From assembly GCA_934233745.1 (NCBI GenBank), contig CAKQGN010000001.1:434001-498000 (forward strand): a stretch of DNA of 64,000 bases. Reading direction: 5' to 3'. Origin of the DNA: an uncultured Clostridia bacterium. GTDB lineage: Bacteria > Bacillota > Clostridia > Christensenellales > CAG-917. A program made the translations under genes and the position numbers. Positions 42,516 through 50,731 of this stretch are shown in pieces (the first letter of the stretch is position 1; each line of letters opens with the position of its first letter). The notes below the pieces were generated by a model. The model was not told the origin of the DNA, ran no database searches, and worked only from the letters and a program-made list of their open reading frames with translations.

Positions 42516-43730
42516 ATGAATAAAATCGACGCACGCATAATAGAGCAACTCAAATCGACAAACAAAATGAGTCCGGGGCTTGTCAAAACTCTTGAAAAAG
42601 ACGAAGGGCGCGCCGACGCAATCGTCAGAGTGCGCAATCCTTTGCAGTTGGGACTTCTGGAGCGCAATTTCGACGTGGCGGCAAGCTATCCGTTCATACG
42701 TTCGGTTGGCATAAAGTGCGGACTTAACGATGCGATACGCCTTGCAAGAATGAGCGAGGTGGAATGCGTCAGCGCACAAAGCAAAGTGTGTACGCTCGAC
42801 GAAGACGCGATTGAAAACACTATAAACGCAGAAACGAACGGAAAGGATACAAACAACGATAACAACCAAAATCCGATTTGTAAAAAATCGAAGGTTTCCG
42901 TTGATTTTTGGCAATCTAACCGCATGTATTATCCGATACCGACTTTTGACGAAAACCTTGACGGCAGAGGCGTCACTCTGTGTGTAATGGATACCGGGGT
43001 GTCGCCGCACCTTGATTTATCCGTTCCGAGGAATCGAATTATAGGCGCAAAAGATTTTGTAAACAACGAAAAATTTGCTTACGACGACAACGGACACGGC
43101 ACGTTCGTTGCAGGCGTTGCCTGCGGAAACGGAACTTTGTCGGCAAAAAAAATCGGCGGCGTTGCGCCTATGGCAAATATTTTGTCCGTTAAGGTTATTG
43201 AGAAGAGCGGCGAGAGCGGAACATTCAAAATTCTTGACGGCATGCAATGGCTTTTCGACAATTTCAGACAATACGGGGTGAGAGTGGTTTGTATGAGTTT
43301 CGGTGCAGAACCTTTGGAATATGCAGACCCTCTGAAAATAGGCGCGGAAATGCTGTCGAGAAGCGGACTTATAGTCGTTGCAGCATCCGGCAACAGCGGC
43401 GAAAACACATTGAAATCGCCTGCAATCAGCAACGAAGTTATAGCAGTCGGCGCGGTTGACAGACAAAACAACATCGCAAAGTTTTCGTCAAGAGGAAGCT
43501 ACAACGGGATAAATCGTCCCGACGTTTATTCGTTGGGAACAAACGTAAGCGGATTGCAAGCAAGCGGCACATATTCGAGCATGAGCGGAACATCGGTTGC
43601 CGCGCCGTATGTTGCGGGAGCATGTTGTTTGCTTTGCCAAAAATATGGCAAAATCACACCGTTTCAAGCAAAAAACGCAATTCTAAACGCGTCGATTGAT
43701 GTAAACGGTACAAAAATTTTCAAGATTTGA
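42516..43730 (+). CDS. Subtilisin-like (S8) serine protease
   Basis: 404 residues with the catalytic triad Asp159 (VMDTG), His194 (NGHGTFVAG) and Ser360 (GTSVAAPYVAG). Residues 1-125 form a prodomain-like region with a polar, Asn-rich link. No signal peptide is seen, so it may act in the cytosol or leave by another route. Related intracellular or spore-associated S8 proteases occur in Clostridia (CspABC/YabG-independent types); no assignment is made. It ends within the convergent aminotransferase-like gene (11-bp overlap). Confidence 0.93.
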   Translation: MNKIDARIIEQLKSTNKMSPGLVKTLEKDEGRADAIVRVRNPLQLGLLERNFDVAASYPFIRSVGIKCGLNDAIRLARMSEVECVSAQSKVCTLDEDAIENTINAETNGKDTNNDNNQNPICKKSKVSVDFWQSNRMYYPIPTFDENLDGRGVTLCVMDTGVSPHLDLSVPRNRIIGAKDFVNNEKFAYDDNGHGTFVAGVACGNGTLSAKKIGGVAPMANILSVKVIEKSGESGTFKILDGMQWLFDNFRQYGVRVVCMSFGAEPLEYADPLKIGAEMLSRSGLIVVAASGNSGENTLKSPAISNEVIAVGAVDRQNNIAKFSSRGSYNGINRPDVYSLGTNVSGLQASGTYSSMSGTSVAAPYVAGACCLLCQKYGKITPFQAKNAILNASIDVNGTKIFKI

Positions 43731-44847
43731 CCTCTCGCATTATTTTTTCGACGCTTGCGAGGAAATATGCGATTTCGTTTTCATTCGTATCGCAACCGAC
43801 GCTTGCTCGTAGCGCGCCCTGAAAGGATGTGCCGAGATGGCGATGTACAAGCGGGGCGCAGTGAAGTCCGCCTCTAACGCATATCCCGTATTCGTTTAGT
43901 TTGTCCGCGACATAACCGCTGTCCGCATTTTTCAGATTGAAGCAAACGACACCTGTTTGTGTATCGTGAGTATATAGCGTCGCACCGATGTCATGAAGAG
44001 AATGAACTATGTTTTTCGATATTCTATCAATGTGTTTTCTTATTTTATCGATGTTGTCGAAAGTCCATTTCGCGCCTTGATGCAGTGCGCTTATTCCGCC
44101 CGAAAACAATGTGCCGACTTCAAACGAATCGGGAACTTCGAGGGGTGGCAACACATCGTTTGAAAACGTGCCCGTGCCGCCGTAAAGTAACGGAGATAGT
44201 TTTACATCTTTTTTTACAATCAAAAACCCCGTACCTTGCACCCCGTGCAGTCCTTTGTGTCCGGGACATGCCAACATGCTTATTCCGCTGTCTATCAGCG
44301 AAAGCGGAAGAATCGGCGAACTTTGCGCACCGTCCGCAATCAGAATTTTTCCGTGCCGATTGCAATAGTTTGCGATGCCTTGTATGTCGCAGATTGCGCC
44401 CGTTACGTTGCATGCTCCGCCGAAAACGAATATATCCGCATCGCTCCCCGCATTTTCGACGTCTTTGACATCGATTCGTCCGTATTTGTTTGCGCTTAAA
44501 ATATTCAAGGAAATTTTGCCCTCTTGTTTCAGTTTGAAAAGAGGGCGCAACACCGAGTTGTGTTCGTTTTGACTTGTAAGCACACGCTCGCCGCCTTTTA
44601 TAAGTCCGAAAATGGCAAGATTGAGTGCTTCCGTGCAGTTTTTTGTGAATATCAGCGAATATTGCTCGCTCGCGTCGAATGCGGACAGAATATAATCTCG
44701 GCATTTTTGTATGCGGATACTTTTTTCGATCGCTTCGTCGTGCCCGCTACGTCCGCTGTTTGCAGAATGCGTTATGTCGAAAATCAATGCGTCGATAACG
44801 CATTTCGGCTTGAATCTTGAAGTTGCGGCGTTGTCGAGATATATCAT
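43720..44847 (-). CDS. Class V aminotransferase / cysteine-desulfurase-like protein
   Basis: 375 residues, fold type I PLP enzyme. PLP lysine Lys198 in CPGHKGLHG, and RGGLHCAP holds a Cys in the position of the desulfurase loop. The N-terminus MIYLDNAATS is typical of the TIGR01977 group found in Clostridia, often beside DUF3343 genes, as here (44949, divergent). The pairing suggests sulfur or selenium mobilisation rather than general Fe-S assembly (inference). Confidence 0.9.
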   Translation of the reverse strand: MIYLDNAATSRFKPKCVIDALIFDITHSANSGRSGHDEAIEKSIRIQKCRDYILSAFDASEQYSLIFTKNCTEALNLAIFGLIKGGERVLTSQNEHNSVLRPLFKLKQEGKISLNILSANKYGRIDVKDVENAGSDADIFVFGGACNVTGAICDIQGIANYCNRHGKILIADGAQSSPILPLSLIDSGISMLACPGHKGLHGVQGTGFLIVKKDVKLSPLLYGGTGTFSNDVLPPLEVPDSFEVGTLFSGGISALHQGAKWTFDNIDKIRKHIDRISKNIVHSLHDIGATLYTHDTQTGVVCFNLKNADSGYVADKLNEYGICVRGGLHCAPLVHRHLGTSFQGALRASVGCDTNENEIAYFLASVEKIMREVKS

Positions 44848-44948
44848 TTTTTGTCCCTATCTATGCAACTTATGCGAATTTGCACGAAAAATGTGCGTTT
44901 GCAATATATTAAAATCGAGAGCGGTTACATATATTTTCGGAGGGAATC

Positions 44949-45197
44949 ATGAGAGAATTTTTCGTTGCGTTCCGCTCGCGTGCCGAAGCCGTGCGGTTTT
45001 ATGAAGAACTTGCGTCTTACCGAATTTCGGGCAAACTTATCAACACTCCGTCGTCTGCAAAAGCGGGGTGCGGACTTTCGGTAAAACTATTTGCAAAGGA
45101 CATGCAACAGGCAAAGATAGTTTTGCAACGCGGCAGATACGCATCGGCAATAGGCTTCTATTATTTCGGCACAAACGGCAATGCGATCATGTTGTGA
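44949..45197 (+). CDS. DUF3343 protein (putative sulfur/selenium carrier)
   Basis: 82 residues of the DUF3343 family, which resemble TusA/YedF-like carriers. The conserved Cys lies in KAGCGLSVK. A GGAGGG site precedes the ATG. Divergent from the cysteine-desulfurase-like gene, a usual partner. A 12-bp-stem hairpin follows the gene. Confidence 0.88.
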   Translation: MREFFVAFRSRAEAVRFYEELASYRISGKLINTPSSAKAGCGLSVKLFAKDMQQAKIVLQRGRYASAIGFYYFGTNGNAIML

Positions 45198-45210
45198 GCG
45201 CTCTCACATT

Positions 45211-45244
45211 CTCGTATGCGCATATCGAATTTTGCGCATACGAG
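45211..45244. other. 12-bp perfect hairpin after the DUF3343 gene
   Basis: CTCGTATGCGCA (45211-45222) pairs with TGCGCATACGAG (45233-45244). No U-tract on either side, so the role as a terminator is doubtful. Confidence 0.6.
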
Positions 45245-45307
45245 AAAATCGGATTTCTCGTTGAAAACATTGTCCTACAAATAAAAGTATTTATTTGATT
45301 CGCTTTC

Positions 45308-45336
45308 TTGCAAAAAACAACGAAGTATGCGATAAT
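45308..45336 (+). promoter_or_regulatory. Promoter of nth (possibly leaderless)
   Basis: TTGCAA (45308-45313), 17-nt spacer, GATAAT (45331-45336). The ATG begins 8 nt after the -10, so transcription may start at the start codon. Confidence 0.6.
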
Positions 45337-45343
45337 CGAAAAT

Positions 45344-45991
45344 ATGACGGAAGATAACTTGAAAATATACAAATTGCTTGACGAAATGCACAATAATGCG
45401 GATTGCGAGCTGAAATTCCGTTCGCCTTTCGAGTTGCTTGTTGCGGTTGTGTTGTCGGCGCAGTGTACCGACAAGCGCGTCAATCAGGTCACGAGCGAAC
45501 TGTTTAAGGTTGCAAATACACCGCAGGATTTTGTCGATATGCCGATTGCCGAGCTTGAAAAGCATATATTTTCATGCGGTTTCTATCATAATAAAGCAAA
45601 GTCGATAAAAAGTTTGAGCCAAAGCGTACTGGATATGGGCGGTATGCCTTCGTCGCGCGACGAGCTTATGAAACTTTGCGGCGTGGGACGAAAAACCGCA
45701 AACGTCGTGGCTTGTGTGGCGTACGGTGAAAACGCAATTGCGGTTGATACGCATGTGTTCAGAGTCGCAAATCGTCTGGGGCTTGCCCATGCAAAGACAC
45801 CCGAGCAAACCGAGCAACAGCTTATGTCGGCTTTTGACGAAAATCTGTGGTCGCATCTTCATCACTTGCTCATCTTCCACGGCAGGTATATCTGCCATTC
45901 CCAACGTCCCGAGTGTGACAAGTGTCTTGTCAGGGAGTATTGCGAATACTACAAAAAACTTACGTCGGGAATGCCCGTTGAACATAAATAA
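45344..45991 (+). CDS. nth: Endonuclease III
   Basis: DNA glycosylase/AP lyase for oxidised pyrimidines. 215 residues from the ATG at 45344: helix-hairpin-helix LCGVGRKTANVV with catalytic Lys, VDTHVFRVANRLGL with catalytic Asp, and the C-terminal 4Fe-4S cluster Cys (CHSQRPECDKCLVREYC). A TTG start further upstream would lie on the promoter -35 and is rejected. No Shine-Dalgarno is visible, fitting a leaderless transcript. Confidence 0.95.
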   Translation: MTEDNLKIYKLLDEMHNNADCELKFRSPFELLVAVVLSAQCTDKRVNQVTSELFKVANTPQDFVDMPIAELEKHIFSCGFYHNKAKSIKSLSQSVLDMGGMPSSRDELMKLCGVGRKTANVVACVAYGENAIAVDTHVFRVANRLGLAHAKTPEQTEQQLMSAFDENLWSHLHHLLIFHGRYICHSQRPECDKCLVREYCEYYKKLTSGMPVEHK

Positions 45992-45997
45992 CACGAT

Positions 45998-46831
45998 ATG
46001 AAAAAATACGAGATTATTTCAAAAAAACGTCTTGCGCCGAACGTCAACGAGTACGTCGTTTATGCTCCGCTTGTGGCAAAACATTGCCTTGCGGGGCAGT
46101 TTGTCATACTTCGCGTCGACGAGGACGGCGAGCGCGTTCCGTTCACCGTTTGCGATTATTCCCGAGTTGACTCAACGGTGTCGATTATGGTGCAGGAAGT
46201 AGGATATACGACAGCAAAACTTGCGCAAATGAAAGAGGGCGACGCGCTTTGCGATTTTGTAGGTCCTCTCGGCAATCCGACGGATTTGTCGGAGTATAAA
46301 AACATATGCCTTATAGGCGGTGGAATCGGCTCTGCCGTCATATATCCGCAGTCAAAACAACTTCATGCTCAAAAGAAGCCCGCGGATGTGATTCTTGGCG
46401 CAAGAAACAAAGATTTGCTTATGTATATCGATGAGTTCAGGGCAAACGCAAACGAATTGTATCTCGTCACCGACGACGGCTCTTGCGGTCAAAAAGGATT
46501 TGTCACCGACATGCTAAAATCTCTTGTCGAAAACAAAAAAAACTATGATTGCGTGTTTGCGGTAGGTCCTCTCCCCATGATGAAAGCGGTGTGCAATCTT
46601 ACAAAAACTCTCGGCATTCACACCGTTGTGAGTATGAATTCGATGATGGTTGACGGCACGGGGATGTGCGCTTGCTGTCGTTTGAGCGTAGGCGGAGAAA
46701 CAAAATACGCTTGCATCGACGGTCCCGAATTTGACGGGCATCTCGTCGATTTCGACGAAGCTATCGCAAGAAGCAAAATCTATCTGGAAGAAGAAAAGGC
46801 GCATCTTTGCAATTTGAGGAGGGATGTATGA
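45998..46831 (+). CDS. nfnA: NADH-dependent ferredoxin:NADP oxidoreductase subunit A-like (FAD/NAD-binding)
   Basis: 277 residues of the sulfide dehydrogenase/dihydroorotate dehydrogenase electron-transfer family. Oxidoreductase FAD domain (about 1-95), NAD-binding domain with LIGGGIGSAV (about 103-112) and a C-terminal 2Fe-2S site (MCACCRL plus a downstream Cys). It overlaps the next gene by 4 bases. The two are the usual NfnAB pair, which bifurcates electrons between NADH, ferredoxin and NADP in anaerobes, though this pairing can also act as glutamate-synthase-like reductase. Confidence 0.88.
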   Translation: MKKYEIISKKRLAPNVNEYVVYAPLVAKHCLAGQFVILRVDEDGERVPFTVCDYSRVDSTVSIMVQEVGYTTAKLAQMKEGDALCDFVGPLGNPTDLSEYKNICLIGGGIGSAVIYPQSKQLHAQKKPADVILGARNKDLLMYIDEFRANANELYLVTDDGSCGQKGFVTDMLKSLVENKKNYDCVFAVGPLPMMKAVCNLTKTLGIHTVVSMNSMMVDGTGMCACCRLSVGGETKYACIDGPEFDGHLVDFDEAIARSKIYLEEEKAHLCNLRRDV

Positions 46832-48198
46832 CACAACCGCGACACCATATGCCCGCTCAACCGGCAAACGAAAGAATACGCAACTTTGACGAAGTTGCGC
46901 TCGGATATACGGCGCAAATCGCAAAAGAAGAAGCCGACAGATGCCTCAATTGCAAAAACGCTCCTTGTATGAGCGGTTGCCCCGTGGGAGTGCATATCCC
47001 GGATTTTATAGCAAACGTAAAGCAGGGCAACATCGAGGGCGCATACCGAGTTTTGAAAAAAGACAATAATTTGCCTGCCATATGCGGTAGAGTTTGTCCG
47101 CAAGAGAATCAGTGTGAAAAATACTGCGTGCGTAAAGATAAGCTTGGCGGCAGCGTTGCGATAGGCAATCTCGAAAGATATGTTGCCGACTGCGCTCTTG
47201 CGCACGGCTTTGACGAAACGCCGCAAATAAGAAAAATCGGCAAAAAAGTTGCCGTAATCGGTTCGGGGCCTGCGTCGCTTTCTTGTGCCGCAGACCTTGC
47301 GCGTGGCGGCGTTGACGTGACTGTTTTCGAGGCTTTGCACGAGGCGGGCGGAGTGCTTGTTTACGGAATACCGGAATTCAGACTGCCGAAATCTCTCGTC
47401 AAAAAAGAAATCGACAAAGTGCGCGCTCTCGGCGTGAATATCCAAACAAACGTCGTTGTGGGCAAAACCGTTTTCATCGAAGAATTGCTATTCGAATACG
47501 ACGCCGTGTTTATCGGAACGGGCGCAGGCGTGCCTATGCTTTTGCGTGTAAAAGGCGAAAATCTCAACGGAGTGTACTCGGCAAACGAGTACTTGACGAG
47601 AATCAACCTTATGAAAGCCTACAAGGAAGGCGCGATTACACCCGTAAAGCGCGGCAAAAACGTGGTTGTCGTGGGTGCGGGCAATGTGGCTATGGACAGC
47701 GCAAGAACGGCGTTGCGTATGGGCGCGAGAGTCAAACTTGTCTATCGCAGAGGCAGAGAGGAAATGCCGGCAAGAAAAGAGGAAATCAATCACGCCGAAG
47801 AGGAAGGCGTAGAATTTGAGCTTCTTTGCAATCCCGTCGAAATCATCGGCGACGAAAAAGGCAACGTAAAGGCGGTCAAATGCATCAAGATGCAACTTGG
47901 CGAACCTGATGCAAGCGGACGAAGAAGCCCGATTCCCGTTGAAGGGAGTGAGTTTGTCATCGATTGTGACGAGGTTATCGTTGCGCTCGGCACGACTCCC
48001 AATCCCATTATAAAACGCAGTATGCCGTCGCTCGAAACCACAAAAAAAGGCACGATAGTCGCAGATGAAAACGGATTGACCAATATACCTCGGCTTTATG
48101 CGGGCGGCGATGCGATGACGGGCGCGGCAACGGTCATTCTCGCAATGGGAGCAGGCAAACGCAGTGCAAAAAGCATTTTGGAGTCGTTTTTGAAGTGA
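46828..48198 (+). CDS. nfnB: NADP-dependent NfnB / glutamate synthase small-subunit-like oxidoreductase
   Basis: 456 residues. N-terminal Cys-rich 4Fe-4S domain (CLNCKNAPCMSGCP, CGRVCPQENQCEKYC), then FAD (GSGPASLSCA) and NADPH (GAGNVAMDSARTA) dinucleotide-binding folds and TTPNP near the C-terminus. GAGGAGGG precedes the ATG at 46828, which overlaps nfnA as ATGA. Annotated in many genomes as gltA, glutamate synthase (NADPH) homotetrameric. Confidence 0.9.
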   Translation: MTQPRHHMPAQPANERIRNFDEVALGYTAQIAKEEADRCLNCKNAPCMSGCPVGVHIPDFIANVKQGNIEGAYRVLKKDNNLPAICGRVCPQENQCEKYCVRKDKLGGSVAIGNLERYVADCALAHGFDETPQIRKIGKKVAVIGSGPASLSCAADLARGGVDVTVFEALHEAGGVLVYGIPEFRLPKSLVKKEIDKVRALGVNIQTNVVVGKTVFIEELLFEYDAVFIGTGAGVPMLLRVKGENLNGVYSANEYLTRINLMKAYKEGAITPVKRGKNVVVVGAGNVAMDSARTALRMGARVKLVYRRGREEMPARKEEINHAEEEGVEFELLCNPVEIIGDEKGNVKAVKCIKMQLGEPDASGRRSPIPVEGSEFVIDCDEVIVALGTTPNPIIKRSMPSLETTKKGTIVADENGLTNIPRLYAGGDAMTGAATVILAMGAGKRSAKSILESFLK

Positions 48199-48287
48199 TA
48201 AAAATTGCTCCGAAAAGGGAAAACAGCAATCTATACGTACCGAATCAACAAAACCAAATATACATCAACTATACAGAGGCTAAAAGT

Positions 48288-49550
48288 ATGTTTCTAGACT
48301 ATGTAAAAATTTTTATTAAAGCAGGCAACGGCGGCAACGGCAAAGTTTCTTTTCATCGCGAAAAATTTGTGCCGAACGGCGGTCCCGACGGCGGTGACGG
48401 CGGCAACGGAGGCGATGTCGTGTTCGTCGCAGACAAAGAAATCAATACGCTTATCGATTTCAAATTCCAAAAGTTTTATCGCGCCCAGAACGGAGGCGAC
48501 GGGGAAGCAAAAAATTGCACCGGCAAAACTGCTCCGAATCTCATTATAAAAGTGCCTGTCGGAACGGTAATACGCGACACGGAAAGCGGCAAGGTCATTG
48601 CCGACCTCTTTGATGACAAAGAAACTTTCGTTGCGCTCAAAGGCGGCAGAGGCGGAAAAGGCAACAACCGTTTTGCGCATGCAAGACGTCAGGCTCCGTC
48701 CTTTTCGCAGCTGGGCGAAACCACACAGGAGCATCAGGTCACGCTCGAACTCAAAACAATTGCTGATGTCGGACTTGTCGGATTCCCGAATGTCGGAAAA
48801 TCCACGCTTTTGTCCGTTTTGACAAGTGCGAAACCCAAAATTGCAAACTATCATTTCACCACCATAAACCCAAATCTCGGCGTCGTGCAAATGTATGACG
48901 ACAGTTTTGTCATTGCCGATATTCCGGGGCTTATCGAGGGCGCAAGCGAGGGAGCGGGGCTCGGGCATTATTTCCTTCGCCATATCGAGCGCGTGCGCCT
49001 TATCGTGCATATTGTTGATATAAGCGGCAGCGAGGGCAGAGATCCTATCGACGATTACAACAAAATCAACGCCGAGCTTGCCACATACAGCGAAAAACTT
49101 GCGCAAATTCCTCAAATCGTCGTTGCCGGCAAAGCGGACTTGCTCACCGACCGCAGCGAAATAGAAAAATTTGAAAAGGCAATCGGCAAAAATGTGTTTG
49201 TCGTATCTTCTGTCACTCACGAGGGACTGGATGAACTTCTCACCGCAATGAAGCAAAAAGTCGAGGAACTTCCTCCGCCTCAACGCATTCAACGTGACGA
49301 ATCCTTTGAACTCGAACCCAAATCCGACCAAAAATTCACCGTATCTCGTCTTCCCGACGGCTCGTTCTTTGTTGATGGCGGACTTGTCGACTTTCTCATT
49401 CAAAACGTCACCATCTCATCTCAAGATTCTTTTGCGTTCTTCCAAAAGGTTCTCAAAGACCGCGGCGTAATTGCCGAACTCAAAAAGAAGGGCATGAAAG
49501 AGGGGGATATAGTGGTTATAGGCGACCTTGAATTCGAATGGGTGGATTGA
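48288..49550 (+). CDS. obg: GTPase Obg (CgtA)
   Basis: Essential GTPase of 50S assembly, the stringent response and sporulation. 420 residues from the ATG at 48288: Gly-rich Obg domain (AGNGGNGKVSF, GGPDGGDGGNGG), G1 GFPNVGKSTLL, G3 DIPGLIEGASEGAGLG, G4 AGKADLL (AGKAD for NKxD, as often in Obg), and a C-terminal OCT domain (about 335-420). The frame extends upstream to 48195 but the Obg domain starts at MFLDYVKIF. rpmA and rplU, common neighbours, are absent. Confidence 0.96.
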   Translation: MFLDYVKIFIKAGNGGNGKVSFHREKFVPNGGPDGGDGGNGGDVVFVADKEINTLIDFKFQKFYRAQNGGDGEAKNCTGKTAPNLIIKVPVGTVIRDTESGKVIADLFDDKETFVALKGGRGGKGNNRFAHARRQAPSFSQLGETTQEHQVTLELKTIADVGLVGFPNVGKSTLLSVLTSAKPKIANYHFTTINPNLGVVQMYDDSFVIADIPGLIEGASEGAGLGHYFLRHIERVRLIVHIVDISGSEGRDPIDDYNKINAELATYSEKLAQIPQIVVAGKADLLTDRSEIEKFEKAIGKNVFVVSSVTHEGLDELLTAMKQKVEELPPPQRIQRDESFELEPKSDQKFTVSRLPDGSFFVDGGLVDFLIQNVTISSQDSFAFFQKVLKDRGVIAELKKKGMKEGDIVVIGDLEFEWVD

Positions 49551-49670
49551 GCGCGCTATTGAGCGACTAGCTTTGTCAAAGCCCCTTGGTTTCCAACTCA
49601 TGTACGCTTTTGTACATTAGGGTTGTCAACCAAGGGGCTTTTTCGCGTTATTCATCTCAATAGTGCGCTC
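49549..49670 (+). repeat. Nested-stem element with ACTCA-loop core, copy 2 (obg terminator)
   Basis: Outer stem GAGCGCGCTATTGAG with CTCAATAGTGCGCTC (one mismatch), middle stem AAGCCCCTTGGTT with AACCAAGGGGCTT followed by T-run, inner stem ATGTAC/GTACAT around GCTTTT. The loop strings CAACTC and TAGGGTTG match copies 1 and 3. Confidence 0.8.
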
Positions 49671-49695
49671 AATTTCATTGACCATCCACAATCGC

Positions 49696-49775
49696 GAACT
49701 GCGGCAGAGACATCCGCTTGCCTACTCATGTACGCTTTGTACATTAGGGTTGTCATGCGTCTGTCTTTTTCTTGT
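49696..49775 (+). repeat. Nested-stem element with ACTCA-loop core, copy 3
   Basis: CTGCGGCAGAGACATCCGC resembles copy 1 (CTGCGGCAGAGGCATCCG). Middle stem AGACA..CGC with GCG..TGTCT (two mismatches), inner stem ATGTAC/GTACAT around GCTTT, TAGGGTTG and a T-run follow. Confidence 0.75.
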
Positions 49776-49826
49776 TCATTATATGTCCGTTATATCGAAT
49801 TATTTTTGCAAGACTTTTTTTGAGTT

Positions 49827-50621
49827 TTAATTTTCTTCTCGTCTGTATTCATCCTCGTTTTCTTTTTCGAGTTCCTCAAAAACTTTCGGGGAGTTTATTG
49901 TTCCGTTGCCGATAGGTGTAAGAGAGAGCAATGCAAATGCGAGCAGTATTGTGCCAAAAACGATATAGTAAATTTTCAGGGGAGTGAAAAAAGATATGCT
50001 TATCAGCACCACGCCCGAAAACATATAGTTTTTGAAATTGCGACGAGAGAATACGGCTTGCATCAATGCGGATATAGAAAGTTTTTGTTTTGATTTTTTC
50101 AAAACGGGCAGGGCGTTGTGCTTTGCAAGAAATTTGAAAACCTGTTTTGTTTTGACGATTTCCATTTTAATATCTTCGAGATTGGCAACTTGCCATGCCT
50201 TTCTGTCAATGGCTTTTGCAATAAGATATACATGATTTTTATCGTGTGTTTTTGCCAGTCTGCACACGCTTGCAATATCGTTTCCGCCAAGCGGTGAAAA
50301 CTTAAAATTTGCGATAATCATAGAGTTTTCAAGCAAAATATAGTTACAACCATTCTCGATTTTGTTGTTTTTTAGAGTTGTTTTCAACAATTCTATGACA
50401 TATGCACCGCCTCTTATGCAAAACTCGGTTTCCAGTCGGTCATATGTATACGGCTTTTGATTCCTTTTTGAAAAGTAATATGCGGATACGACGATTGCAA
50501 AAGAAAACGCAATCGAAAAAATGATTGCGCCGGTTGCGTTTTTGAACAACAGCGCGCTCCATACAAATGTTGCAAGCATAACGATTACACTTGCAAAAAT
50601 ATAATTCAATGCTTTTGCCAT
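49827..50621 (-). CDS. Hypothetical membrane protein with two helix pairs
   Basis: 264 residues, not recognised. Two membrane helices at the N-terminus (about 8-27 and 30-50), a cytoplasmic domain of about 150 residues with a helix-strand mix (LETEFCIRGGAYVIELL at its start), and two membrane helices (about 205-245); the C-terminus is acidic. The soluble domain vaguely recalls NERD/endonuclease-like membrane proteins but no catalytic motif is visible. The start is at an ATG near a weak ribosome site. It is convergent with obg and divergent from nadD. Confidence 0.75.
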   Translation of the reverse strand: MAKALNYIFASVIVMLATFVWSALLFKNATGAIIFSIAFSFAIVVSAYYFSKRNQKPYTYDRLETEFCIRGGAYVIELLKTTLKNNKIENGCNYILLENSMIIANFKFSPLGGNDIASVCRLAKTHDKNHVYLIAKAIDRKAWQVANLEDIKMEIVKTKQVFKFLAKHNALPVLKKSKQKLSISALMQAVFSRRNFKNYMFSGVVLISISFFTPLKIYYIVFGTILLAFALLSLTPIGNGTINSPKVFEELEKENEDEYRREEN

Positions 50622-50696
50622 ATGACGATTTTTGCCACTTTATTGAGTGTAAATACTTGCTTTATATAAAAACATTTTCACAATCATTGTGATTTC

Positions 50697-50725
50697 TTGA
50701 AAGTTTTTTGTTTGTGTAGTATAAT
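50697..50725 (+). promoter_or_regulatory. Promoter of nadD-yqeK (leaderless layout)
   Basis: TTGAAA (50697-50702), 17-nt spacer, TATAAT (50720-50725). The ATG starts 7 nt after the -10, so the mRNA probably begins at or within a base of the start codon. Confidence 0.75.
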
Positions 50726-50731
50726 AAAAAC

